Origin: Phlebopus portentosus
Taxonomy: Eukaryota; Basidiomycota; Agaricomycetes; Boletales; Boletinellaceae
Direction of reading: 5' to 3'
DNA length: 64,000 nucleotides
Assembly: GCA_037892935.1 (NCBI GenBank)
Contig: JAYXKI010000001.1
Location: forward strand, 1-64,000
Part shown: piece after piece, positions 13,093 through 24,237 of the stretch
Layout: every line of letters begins with the position of its first letter
Position numbering within the stretch: the stretch's first letter is position 1
Translations under genes and position numbers: made by a program
The notes under the pieces: model-generated
Database searches by the model: none
What the model was told of the DNA's origin: nothing
Seen by the model: only the letters and a program-made list of their open reading frames with translations

Positions 13093-13820
13093 GATGTAAG
13101 CAGGTAGATCAAAGCGGTGAAGTTAGGAGCAAAAGTAGGTACTGATGGGGCGTGGGCTTTTCTGTCTCCCCTCATATACATGAGAGTTTGTTTGGTGAAC
13201 CAAATAAAAGAAGCTAAATCTCGTGACTGAAAAGTTGGTTCTTGATGTGAAGAGTGTCCAAACTGGCTAGACCTAGCGCTTAACAGACTCTTCTTGTCGG
13301 CAGGCGGTTGACATCCGCTGCTTCCATCAATATCGAAGCAAGCGGAAATTAATAGATCTGCTAAAATGGGCCTAGATCGACAAAATGACTCGTTCTGTTG
13401 TATGGCCGATGACGTCAGATCAGGGAAGACTTCTCAGAAAAGAAGTTCTGTAGGCATTCTGTGGGCGTCTGAAGTGAAGAATCTCTTAAAAAAGAAATAG
13501 ATCTAAAAGCCGTGGCGTCGTGGAGGTGACGACATGTACGATAGGCGACCGTCGCTTCCCAAAACAGATAGACGCCCAGGCTAAAACACGCGTCATTATC
13601 CGAGAATAGTCAACTACAGATTGTCAGAATTTGTATCGATGAACAAATGACATGCTGAATTTGAGAAATCCTTTGATTCATAAGTTGTGTTACCCGTGTC
13701 GTGGATTTAGCGACATATGTACGTTTGTCCTCCTGTTTTGAACTCCTGATATAAAACAATGTAGATAAGAGAAGATCAGTAATTTCGAGATAAGGATTGG
13801 CACTAAAAAAAGTTGCACTT
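13093..13820. other. 5' flank of the SNF2 gene
   Basis: No gene seen. This holds the presumptive SNF2 promoter. The first 7-7-7 palindrome lies 735 bp upstream of the SNF2 start codon. Confidence 0.6.
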
Positions 13821-13826
13821 GCCACA

Positions 13827-14354
13827 GTGTCGTAACTCCAACGACACTGGGCACATGAGATGATTTGCACGAAAAAAAGATGCACCCGCCACAGTGTCGT
13901 TGCTCTAACGACACTGAGCAGTGCACGAGACGAATATACCAAAACTAAAAAAATGTTGCATCTGCCACGGTGTCGTAGCTGTAACGACGCTGGGCAGCGC
14001 ACGAGATAATTGGCCTTAATAAAAAGTTTCATCTGCCACAACGGTGTCGTAGTTCACTTCACTTTGTGAAGTTCTTTTCTTCGCCTCTGTAACAGTCTTC
14101 CAAATATGAAGTTGGTCAGGACATAGGATCACGCAGACAGGCCTTCGTTGCTGTAGCGACACTAGTACCAATTCAAATACTGAGTGGGGGATGTTTATAA
14201 AATACTCTACACAAACATGTCGTCACTACAACGACACTGGCATAGTGAGTGGGGGTTCATGAAACAAGGGCGCAATAGAGCGTGGCTTCTTGAGAAGGGA
14301 GTAAGACGGAGAAATGTTCGAGGCCCAAACACGTTGTCGTGAGTGGAACGACAT
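13827..14354. repeat. Palindromic 7-7-7 site cluster I
   Basis: Five copies of a 21-bp interrupted palindrome occur at 13827-13847, 13894-13914, 13970-13990, 14217-14237 and 14334-14354. Arms are close to GTGTCGT and ACGACAC, and the 7-nt spacer differs each time (aactcca, tgctcta, agctgta, cactaca, gagtgga). The first three sit in units about 70 bp apart that also share flanking GCCAC and GGGCA-like sequence. A half-site occurs at about 14043. The conserved arms, variable spacer and fixed length fit a site bound by a symmetric dimer. The function is unknown. Confidence 0.9.
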
Positions 14355-14386
14355 TGGTCTTGTTCAAAGAGAAAGCAGATCTGACC

Positions 14387-14850
14387 TTAATACCTTGCGC
14401 GCGGTTGGTAACGCTGATCGTCTTCATCCTCATCCTCTTCCTCCTCGTACCTGGTCCTTTTCACGAGAGCATTGCTGTTCACGTTACCAAGTACCGTTCC
14501 CTTCCTAGGGAAGTACACCTCGTTTGTGTAATCCATACGCGACTTGTACTGTGGATTGAAAACAAGAACAATTGCCGGACCATTGATTCTTGAAGCAGGA
14601 TAAACGCCTTGCCGTGTGGTCTGTCGCGTATCGAACGGTCGTTCCTTCTGCGCTAGAGGAAGCCATGTGAACTTCTGGTCAATGACTTTCAAAATTTGAT
14701 TTCGGAACGCGAGGAAGTCGTTCTGGTTCCTGGTAGTCTCTTTGATAGCATGGTACCATTGGAGATACCGAAGACCTCCCCATCCTTGAGCGACATAGGG
14801 TTTGGTCCCAACTGAGTAAACACGTAAAATAATTTGTTTGTGAAGAAAAG
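14387..14850 (-). CDS. Unrecognised protein or gene remnant with acidic C-terminus
   Basis: The minus-strand open frame reads as a natural protein: YVAQGWGGLRYLQWYHAIKET, then FLAFRNQILKVIDQKFTWLPLA, PASRINGPAIVLVFNPQYKS, YTNEVYFPRKG, and an acidic run EEEEDEDEDD before the stop at 14387. Upstream, an open stretch at about 14860-14990 (ERWVSRSMGVLVSECHDVTQ) may be an earlier exon, but the frames do not join cleanly, so the gene may be broken. No family was recognised. It lies between palindrome clusters I and II, in the same orientation as the SNF2 gene. Confidence 0.4.
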
Positions 14851-15048
14851 AATAATAGGGGGGTGGTGCGTCGTCTGGGTGACATCATGACACTCTGAGA
14901 CTAGCACTCCCATAGATCGAGACACCCAACGTTCACGGAATCTTTCCTGTGAAGAGAAACGCAGTTGAGAAAAGGATGTTACATACTTGATACGACACTG
15001 ATCCGGGAGAGAAATGACTCGACAAGAGCCAGAATGGAAAGATGACAA

Positions 15049-16014
15049 GTGTCGTTGAGCTAGCGACACTTCCTTTAGGCGCCTATAAAAATTGTAGCGT
15101 CAATGTGAAGAGAAGCCTCAGTCTAGAGAAAGACTCCGCTGGTCTTCTAGTGACTTGAGACCATTTAGATCCGGGTGAGTAAATGACTCAACTTCGCGTG
15201 AAGAGCGGAAATTAATCATAGAACTGCGCAATGTCGACGGATCAACGACACTGGATAAAAAAAGTCTTATAGACGCTCACTCGACTGCGACTGTCGTTAA
15301 ATTGACGACATTCATTTAGTTCCAGACCATTTAGACGCCCATAAAAGAATTTCTCACCTTCTCATCGGTGACTCGACGACGACAACTGATCGTATCAAGA
15401 ACTGAATGAGCGTCTACGCGCGTCGATGCGTTCACGACACTCCGATCAAGTGAAAGTTATTCCCCAAGAGGAGATCGAAAATTAGTCATAGAACTGCGCA
15501 GTGTCGTTCGATCAACGACACTAGATAAAAATAGTCTTATAGACGCTCGCTTGCTTAGTTTTCTCAATTGATGTCCGTGATTCCTTGTACTTCTTTGATT
15601 TCGGACTGCGCATGTCCTCGAATTGACGACATTCGTTTGGTTCCAGACCACGTAGACGCCCGTGAAAAATTTCTCATCATCCATTGGTGACTCGATGACG
15701 ACAACTGATCCGGGTTAGAAGTGAATCTGTAAAAAGTTGATGTGAAGAGCGAGCGTCCACTGGTGTCGTTGGATTCACGACACTCCTATCCTACATAAAA
15801 TTTTCAAAAAAGAATGCCGCTGGATAAGAACTTCATAAGCGCCGAGCCCTTGCTTGGTTTTCTCAATTGATGTCCGTGATTCCTAGTACTTTTATGATGT
15901 CGGAGAATGGACGACATTAATTAGAAGCTCTTTAAGCGCTCCTCCCGATCTTTTCCATTTTTGCTGTGAAGAGAACCGCAGGAGAAGAATACGGCGTCGC
16001 TGATACAACGACAT
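15049..16014. repeat. Palindromic 7-7-7 site cluster II in degenerate tandem repeats
   Basis: Eight sites occur at 15049, 15231, 15291, 15501, 15612, 15763, 15897 and 15994, each 21 bp with a 7-nt spacer. They sit in diverged tandem units of about 270 bp. The block around 15215-15400 (GAACTGCGCA, site, GATAAAAA, GTCTTATAGACGCTC, site, TTCCAGACCA, ACGACAACTGATC) recurs around 15485-15710 and partly from 15760. Arms are conserved better than much of the surrounding repeat, and spacers differ. No gene was seen within this stretch. Confidence 0.88.
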
Positions 16015-16204
16015 GAGTCGACTAACATATCCGAGTACAAAAGATAGATTCTCAGTGTATGTTTTTTCCATCATAATCTCAATCTCAATACCATGTGCTT
16101 TTTGTTTGGGAGCGCAAGTATCAGCTTTTTTCTTTATCAGACATTTCTTAGTTGATGTTTAGATTCGATTTCGCCGAAGATACACCGTGCGTGCTGCAGA
16201 CGTC

Positions 16205-17094
16205 ATGTACATCACGACGCTGGAAGACGTCGAGCCAGCCGTATTCCGGCTTGTCTCGTCTTCCCCGGGATACATTGGGTTTGACCTGGAAAAAGGTGGC
16301 CCTTCCCGTTCTGTTGCAACTCTCCAGATTGCAACGTCCGACGTCGTCCTCGTCATTCAGACGGCGATGTTCTCTGGTAATTCCATTCGATCAAACTCTT
16401 AAACTCGAACACTGATTACTTTTTTGTGATCTATTTCACTTTTAGAGAGCCTGCCTCCCAAAACCCTCCCGAGTTGCCTCGTTGACCTTCTCAACAATCC
16501 CGAGATCGAGAAGGTTGGAGTCGGGATAAGAAGTATTTTTTATTTTTATTTATTTTTTTGGACTCGGACATTCTTGCTAACTGACTGTAACTAATAGGTG
16601 ATGCAATGTGCTTGAAGAGGGACTTCGATGTCGACGTCATGGCCTGCGTTGAACTGTCATATGTCGCGAAGTGCGTAGAGGCTGCATGGCCTTCAAGAAA
16701 AGTCCCTTTTCGTCGACGGCTGCAAACTCCGAGGTGGTGGTTCTCACCACCAAAAATCCGACCTTTTGCGCACGAGATCGCCCTAGCTGAACTTACCAAA
16801 CATTTTTTGGAGGTTAAGCTGGACAAAACAAGGGGCGCGAAAGATTGGACAAGGGAGTTGACTGAGAGTGAACTCGATTGTAAGTATTTTAAATTGCTTC
16901 TGGATTGTGAGATTTTGTAATTGTTATGCATTTCTCATTTTACAGATGCTGCTTGCGACGCAGACGCTGGTTACGTCCTTTACAGCCATCTGCGGCGAAA
17001 ACCTCGTTTCACAGGTCTGCCACAGAGCAAATATAGATTTGACATTGTGGGAGGCAAGGCAATGTTGAACGGTCAGAAATGGAAACCGCGTTGA
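16205..17094 (+). CDS. Stand-alone DEDDy 3'-5' exonuclease (WRN-exonuclease/RNase D fold)
   Basis: Four exons (16205-16376, 16446-16532, 16598-16879, 16946-17094) give 229 residues. Exo I is GFDLEK with D27 and E29. Exo II is the VGVGIRSDAMCLKRDF segment with D88. Exo III is YAACDADAGYVLY with Y181 and D185. All five DEDDy metal and nucleophile-positioning residues are present, as are VATLQIA and ELSYVAK, the usual flanking strands and helix. The family removes nucleotides from 3' ends using two metal ions. In animals and plants the WRN-type domain acts in DNA repair and telomere maintenance. Here there is no attached helicase, but an SNF2 ATPase is divergently encoded 3.1 kb away. Start choice: an in-frame TAG at 16160 excludes simple upstream extension, and ATG 16205 is the first Met. 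Both ends are flanked by palindrome clusters. Confidence 0.9.
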
Positions 17095-17309
17095 ATGTCT
17101 AGATAAAAATATGAAATAAAAGTTGAGCTCAGATTTCAGGTTTTAATCAGCCACTTGATCAACGATCCTTGAATTTCATCATTGCCCACTTGACAGAACT
17201 TTTTTGTTAATTCAGCAAGACAAGTGTAGAATTATATGATGTAAAGACATTGTGTAGTCAGAAAAATTGAAGTGACTTGACGGACAAGATTCACTCTAAA
17301 GAGCCATTG

Positions 17310-18486
17310 GTGTCGTTGAACTCACGACGAAGGGAGAACAGGGTTCTTACAATTTATGTCAATCATACAATTAGTTCAGGTGCTGCTTAGAACTGTCGCA
17401 CATTTAGCTTTTCTGCTTGTGTCGTTGGACTGACGACACCTCGCACAAGGTCGTTTGAAACACTTAAATAGTTAGAGCTTACATCAAGTCATTGTTAACG
17501 ACTTGAACAGAGTTCTTGTTCTGATGACAAGGATTCACACCCGTAAGCGACCAAATCTTCTTACCTCAGTTTAACAGTTGTAAAACTATGATGGTATTTA
17601 TTGACGGAGTTGTTCAATCCACAAGTGTCTGAATTCATAACCAAAGAGCACTCGTGTCGTGGACTCTACGACACTGAGTGCACAGGCCTTGTCGTTCAGG
17701 CTATGACGTGGAGAGGATGACACATGTCGTTTATTCCACACATTGTTTGTGCAGGCCAGTTCGGAGAGTCCGCGGCCTGTCTAAAGAACTTCTTGTCGCA
17801 GACAGTTCGAAATGGCCTACGCACTCCGTGTCGTTCAGTATACGACACAGTGAGTAGCCCATGTCAGTCAGTAGTCTGCGACGTGGCGTGAAAAGCGGTG
17901 TTGCTCAGCCTACGACGTGGAGTGCATGGACCAGATCGTGGACTCTGCGCATTGCTCATAGCATATGTCGTTTAGTCTACGACATGGAGAGCGGAGGCCG
18001 AATCGTGGACTTTACGACATAAAGTGCGTGAGCCGCGTCGCTCGATCTACGACACGGAGGACTTAGGCCAAGTTGTCCAGTCTTCGACATGGAGTGTGTG
18101 GGCCATATCGCTCAGTCCACGACGTGGAGCATGCAGACCGGGTCATAGAGTTTGCGCCCGGCCCTGCACACCATGTCGTAGGCTCCTCGACACGTCCTAT
18201 GCACTCCTTGTCGGAGACGGAAGGACACGGCCCAAGCACTCCATGTCGTAGACTGAGCGACACAGCCCATGTACTTCATGTCGTAGACTTCATGACCTGG
18301 CTCACGCACTTCGTGTCGTAGATTGAACGACATGACGTGGCTCATGCATTGTCTTGTTGCAATTGCAGTGTCCATGACCTGACCCATGTACTGCACGTCG
18401 TGAGCTGAGCGACACTGCCTATGCATCCAGTTTTTTTTCACTTGATGGCGTGTTCTGTGTTCAGTGTGTCGTGGAGTCCACGACAC
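17310..18486. repeat. Palindromic 7-7-7 site cluster III, densest array
   Basis: At least a dozen sites occur. The clearest are 17310-17328 (one arm short), 17419-17439, 17654-17674, 17689-17709, 17828-17848, 17965-17985, 18313-18333 and 18466-18486. Weaker ones lie near 17901, 18003, 18038, 18107, 18173, 18243, 18276 and 18395. From about 17900 the spacing is roughly 35-70 bp, with shared GGAG and CATG flanks. The last site (arms GTGTCGT/ACGACAC, spacer ggagtcc) is a perfect 21-bp palindrome around one centre base and lies about 100 bp from the interstitial telomere. No gene was seen here. Confidence 0.9.
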
Positions 18487-18582
18487 AAGTCACTTGTATG
18501 CTATAGACATCTCGCTATATAAGGGAATTTCTAAATGATAGCTTTGTCACACCGAGTCCGTCAGTGCGTTCTTCCGAATGGG

Positions 18583-18636
18583 GAACCCTAGCAACCCCTA
18601 GACCCCAATCCTAGCACACCCTATAACCCTAAGCCT
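18583..18636. repeat. Degenerate interstitial telomere
   Basis: Decayed CCCTA-type units (AACCCTAG, ACCCCTAG, ACCCTATAACCCTAAGCCTAA) are oriented like the terminal array. The last units match the CCTAAG CCTAA pattern of the true telomere. The AT-rich DNA that directly follows is homologous to the DNA directly following the terminal array. This marks a former chromosome end or a copied telomere-subtelomere junction. Confidence 0.85.
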
Positions 18637-18974
18637 AATATATAATATGGTTATATAATATAGTTACGTAATCTTCTCTTTGTCAGCTTTCTTTTTGATT
18701 ATATAATTGCTCTACTTTATTTATATTATATACTTTCTACTTCTGGGGTTACATTCTACTCTATTTTATATATTGCTAGTTTTTATCTTATCTAAATCTT
18801 ACTCTGTTAAATACTATTCCAGTTCTTATATTTAATTACTTACTATAACATATAATACTTAATATATATATAAAGTTTATTTATACAATATCAACTTGCT
18901 TTCAAATATAATCTAACCTATATAAACTATCATATATCATATATAACTATATTATACTTAACCCTACTCATTAT
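18637..18974. other. AT-rich subtelomeric DNA, block B
   Basis: Homologous to 103-700: the same order of TATAATATG, CTCTTTGTCAGCTTTC, TTTTATCTTATCTAAAT and the TACAATATCAACTTGCTTTC tract, with indels. No gene. Confidence 0.85.
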
Positions 18975-19390
18975 ATATGCCGGGTTATTGTCATTATAAT
19001 AACATGTATTATATAATTTAAATCTTAAATTCTGCATAGTATCTCTACCAAGTAGCCAATTTATTTATGTAAGCATCCTATTCCACACTGATTTTCAATG
19101 CAAAGAGAATGGTACCACTCTCATAATATTCCAAGCTGAATTTGTATTGTTATTGCAGTAACATCTTTTGTATATATTATATCTCAGTTTCTGCATTATA
19201 TTGCTATCGGGTGGTTGATTTATGCATGTAAGCATTCTATTCTGCATGAAATTTCAATCCAAAGAGAATGATATTACTATCATAATATTTAGATCTGACC
19301 TCATATTGTTATTACAGTAACATACATTGCACACATTGTATCTTGGTTTCTACATAGTATCTCTACCGAGTGACCGATTTATACATTATA
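18975..19390. repeat. Tandem repeat of about 155 bp, three diverged units
   Basis: Units share GTTATTACAGTAACAT-like, ATATTGCTATC or ATCTCTACC, TTTATGCATGTAAGCAT and CAAAGAGAATG blocks. The first block lies around 19000, 19150 and 19310. The units sit between the AT-rich block-B start and the tail of the exportin-2 remnant. No matching run was seen in block A. Confidence 0.7.
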
Positions 19391-19394
19391 GTAC

Positions 19395-22300
19395 AACACT
19401 TACTGAGGCTGCACCTCTTCTATTGCATAGATAAGGAAACCCTGTGTCAGTCCTTCCACATCTATAGCCATTATAAAGAAGAAGAAATAGATCAACTGAT
19501 ATATGTAGTTGCCCATGCAAGCAGTCTATAGCCACATGGTTATGATGCTCTTCATGTAGTGCTCAAGTGCAGCGTCGGAATGTATCGAACTATCGCTTCG
19601 AGCAGCTCAAGGCCCCACGTATCATTGATTGCTAGAATGTTTGTAAATTGTCCCGTGGTTGCTAATTCTGCGGCATCTGTACACAAGATAGCTTTTAGGA
19701 GGTGAACGAGACCAGAAATACTTCCCTTCTGTGCTCAACTTGACGGTTGAAGAAGAAATGGTAAAAGTGACTGATATTCTACACGGAGTAATTCAGATAG
19801 AGCCGGAGGACAAAAGCTGCACATGCACTTTGTCATTTTCCGCAATCTTCTCCGGCCACCCAAATGACTCAATTCTAGAAGGTGCAGCATTTGAAACTTC
19901 ACGCACGCCTTCTTGATCAAACCATGAACGACGTAGAGTCGAGATGCGGCAATGGCGAACAAAGTTTCTTACAGCATTTGCGAGTTGCGCTGGATGATGA
20001 GAATTCGTTCGATAGTTGTCGCGGCGTACGTATACGTGACACAATCGGAAGAACCAAGTCGGCACAAGAGTGGAAGGACGGAAACAAGCTGTTCCTTTGT
20101 GAGCTGCAACAATCCCGTCAATGAGACTCTTCAAAGGTCAAGAGGTGCTTAAGAAACCTGCCTGATTTCGAAAACAGTATAAGAAGCGAATCGAGTCGAC
20201 TTGAACGATCGGATGCACGGTGTCGGATTCGGCTTATAGGTCCTCGAACGCGTTTCGTGAAAAGAAGTCTACGACGTGAACTAGAGCATTTGTGCTTGTC
20301 ACTCCTTCCTGCGAGATGATTAAAGAATGAGGGCAGCAGGTCGACAGAATAAAGCATCTTACCTGACCGGTAGCTCCAAGCGTTGCGACAGCAGCGAGAA
20401 GATATACACTCTGGTCCTTCCGCTTCCAGCTATCTTCACCTCGCAGATCGCACGCGTACTCCCGTAGGCCTAATCCGATCCATCGGAGAAAAATTTCTGT
20501 CGTAACTGCAGCATATCCACTTGTAACAAGGGCACGCAGAACATCAGCTGCAGCTTGGCGCCGCGTCGTTCCTTCTGCAGTCAGACCGCAAGCAATCGCA
20601 GCCGAGCTTGCACTAGCAAACGAGAGATCGAGACGCACATATCCGAGAGGGTCGTCTTCAGACTGCTCTACATGAGTTGGACGCGTACTCATGTAAGCCT
20701 AATCCAATCCATCTGAGAACAATTTCTGTCGTAACGAACGACCTCATCCGTTTGCAACAAGGGCACACAAAATATCTGCAGCGCCTTGGTGCCGTGGCGT
20801 CGCGATTGCACCAAGAATGCCAATCAGACGTTGCAGAAGATTTTGATAGGTGAGGACGGGCGTCGTACGGGTAGTAAGCATGACACGCTTGACACCTACA
20901 CGGAGTAATTCAGATAGAGCCGGAGGACAAAAGTCGCACACGCACGTTTCATCAAGTAGTCATTTTCCGCAATCTTCCCCGGCAACCCATCTGACTCGAC
21001 TCTAGAAGGTACAGCATTTAGAATTTGAGGTGCAACTTCGCGAGTGTCTTCTTGATTAGACCTAGAATGACGTTGAGTCGAGATGTGTGATACAGCGATG
21101 GCGAGCAAAGCTTCATATGGTAATCGGGAGTTGCGCTTGATGGCGAGGAGACGTTCGATAGTTGTCGCGGCGTATGTATAAGTGACGTAATTGGAAGAAC
21201 CGAGATGGCGCAGGAAGAGTGGAAGAACGGAAACAAGCTGTTCCTTTGTGAGCTGCAATGATGCCGTCGATGAAACTCTTCAAAGGTCAAGAGGTGTATA
21301 ATAAACCTGCCTGGTTTTCGGAAAGAGTACAGGAAGGAAACCAAATCGATCGGATGCACGGCACCGGAATCGGCTTGTAGGTCCTCGAACACGTTTCGCG
21401 AAAAGAAGTCTACAACATCAACCAGAGCATTTGTGCTCATCACTCCTTGCTACGAGATTATATAAGACTGAGAGAGGCAGGTCGACAGAATAGAGCACCT
21501 TACCTGAGCGGTAGCTCCGAGCGTCGCGACAGCAGTGAGAGGATATACACTCCGGCCTTCCCGCTTCCGTCGTAAACTGCCTCATATCCGCTTGCAACAA
21601 GGGCACGCAGAACATCTACATCATCTTCGCGCCGTGTCATTTCTCCTGCAGTCGGACTGTCAGCAACTGCAGCCGAACTCGCACTAGCAAATGTGAGATC
21701 AAGACGCACATATTCGAGAGCGTCGTCTTCAAACTGCTCTACTTCATGAGTCCCCAGCGACACATTCGGCACGACAACACCTTCAACAACGCCATTGATT
21801 GTCTCTCGGCTCTCGATAATTCAGCGATAATTCCCAGAGCGGATAGCCGTACTAAGAAAACGGAGTGACTGGCTTACGAGGCGACCCCGGACCGCCGCCC
21901 GTCACTCAGAAGACCCCAGAGAGCACGGACGAAAGCTTCAACTGAATTTGAGCTAATAAGCAGCTCCGGATACCGATGAGCATACTCTTCAGCGAGCACA
22001 AAAATACCGGTCTTTATTTGAGAAGAAACACCAGCCGTCGGTTCATCCGGATCAGTTTGCAGCTCAGGGGGGTCCCACAGAAGAAACCGGATGAACATCC
22101 CGTTTTCTGCGCCGAAGAACTCGGTATGAGCGACCTCGGGCGCTGGAGGGAGGTCCTGACACACAAGGTCATCGAAAATCTTCAGGAGGACGATCACTGC
22201 TTGTGCAATAGTCTCCGCGTCTTTGTTTGGAGACAATGGACTGTCGAGGAGCATCCTTGCAGTGTAACGGAGAGCTTGTAGGAACGGTTCTGTGAACTGG

Positions 22301-23700
22301 GCCGGGACGAAGTTGATGACTGTGCGCAATTTGAAGAACCGAGATGGCGCAGGAGGAGTGGAAGAACGGAAACATGCCTGGTTTCGGAAAGAGTACAGGA
22401 AGCAAATCGAATCGACTTGAAGGATCGGATGCACGGCGCTGGAATCGGCTTGTAGGTCCTGGACACGTTTACGACGTCAACCAGAGCATTTGTGCTCGTC
22501 ACTCCTTGCTGCGAGATGGTTAAAGACTGAGAGAGGTAGGTCGACAGAATAGAGCACCTTACCTGAGCGGTAGCTCCGACCGTCGCGACAGCAGTGAGTA
22601 GGTATATACTCCGGTCTTCCCGCTTCCAGCTATCTTCACCTCGTGGATCGGAAGCGTACTCCTGTAAGCTTAATCCGATCTATCTGAGAACAATTTCTGT
22701 CGTACTACCTCATATCCGCTCGCAACAAGGGCACGCAGAACATCTGCAGCGGCTTGGCGCCGTGTCGTTCCTCCTGCAGTCGGACCGTCAGCAATCGCGG
22801 CGGAACTTGCACTAGCAGATGAGAGATCGAGACGCACATATCCGAGAGGGTCGCCTTCAAACTGCTCTACTTCATGCGTCCTCAGCGACACATTGGGTAC
22901 GACAACGCCTTCAACAAGGCCATCGATAGTCTCCCGGCTCTCGAAAATTCCTCGAAAATTCCCAGAGGGGAGACCGTACTAAGACAACGGAGTGACTGGC
23001 TTACGACGCCATCATAGGCGACCCCGGACCGAGCATTGCTTGTGCAACAGTCGCCGCGTCTTTCTTTGGAGGTAATGGACCGTTGAGGAGCATCCCTGCG
23101 GTGTAACGGAGAACTTGTAGGAACGGTTCTGCGAACTGGGCCGGGACGAAGTTGAGGACTGTGAATAACTCGTTAATGCGCATCTCAGACCGCCATCGTC
23201 CAAATATAGAGTGCACAGTTTCAAGAACTGAGAGATCGATTGCGTATGAATCCGGTCCAGGATTCAGCGCGTTCACGAGTTCCTTAGCTCAAGCATGCGA
23301 CCCATAACTGACTTGGACATACCTTGACAAGACCCTCCCGTCGTTCCGGAAAATTATATCCCGCGATTATCGAAACAGTCTCCGCCACTTGTGCACGACG
23401 GCTTTTGTCGAGCAGGCTCGCGAGAGAGATCATGGCGGGAACAAATTGTGTATGCAGAGGGTGTTTTTCAGAATCGGGAATAACTAGTGCCTGTCAGCAC
23501 TTTTAGACATGTAATTAAGCGTGAACATAGTACCTCTTCCCATCTACACTTGAGTGTGACCTTGAGATAAACACTAGCAGCTAATCGGACCGATCGATTT
23601 TGACTTGAGTTGGAGAAGAGGCGACAGAAAGACTGGCTGAGCGTCCGCGTGCCACTATAGGTCACGTGACTCAAAGGTAAGCCTGAGCAAGCTGAAAGAG
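19395..23700 (-). pseudogene. Exportin-2 (CSE1/CAS) pseudogene, block B
   Basis: This is the longer of the two exportin-2 remnants. From its 5' side at about 23650 it reads FCRLFSNSSQNRSVRLAAS, CRWEE, PDSEKHPLHTQFVPAM, QVAETVSIIAGYNFPERREGLVK, then ELVNALN...[31 protein letters not shown], all N-terminal CSE1 features. The middle exons are repeated (22900-22410, 22410-21000, 20690-20140). The tail includes LLPFLLQPSS, AQKGSISGLVHLLKA, ALEHYMKSIITMW and MAIDVEGLTQGFLIYAIEEVQP near 19420-19760. Lesions include TGA at 19735-19737 (expected Trp before AQKGSI), a deletion fusing SELLRV to YQSLLPF at about 19785, and a deletion after AQAM at about 23035. The start codon region was not found. A functional exportin-2 must exist elsewhere, as the protein is essential. 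Confidence 0.87.
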
Positions 23701-24237
23701 ATCTGAACAGCCAGTATACTTGAGTCGTTCAATAGATGTTCCTATAGAATATACTCACAACTTTTTCCTATGGGTACACTAGATCATCTTTGTGAGACCT
23801 TGCTAGGTAAGCAATAGTGTGCATTCGTCTGTCTGTGCTTGGATACACCTATATCACCTAGTACATGCTATTATAGATAGAAATAGGCTATCTGTTCTCA
23901 TCTGTATGCCCCCCTTCTAGATGGACCTGACACGCGGTGAAGCTTGTCTATGGCGTGTGGATGAATGATTGAGGCGGGCGTCGGCGGTGGCGGCGAGCGA
24001 CGTCCCAGTACAGTACAAGTACTAGCGGGTGGCGCTGATACAGCGGCGGGCCGCGAGTGAGAAGTTATGTACTTATTTGGACAATTGTCGGGAGATGCGT
24101 CGGGCATTGGCCTCGGCATTGATTCAATCATTAGCACCGACCGACAACGTGACTTGCGCTACTTAAGCCCTCGCTCCCGCCGTTCCATCTCTCTCGTCTC
24201 TCCCCTTCCCTTCTCCCACCCAGTTCTGGAACCGGCT
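23701..24237. other. Boundary between subtelomere and unique chromosome; 5' flank of GATA-like gene
   Basis: No gene or repeat copy was recognised. Codon-like sequence from 24067 is the probable 5' UTR of the next gene, with a pyrimidine-rich CTCTCGTCTCTCCCC stretch before the ATG. Block B homology ends near 23700. Confidence 0.6.

Noticed and set aside
13827..18486. CRISPR-like array
   Set aside because: The repeated unit is a palindrome with a variable centre, irregular spacing and no repeat-spacer order, in a eukaryotic chromosome.
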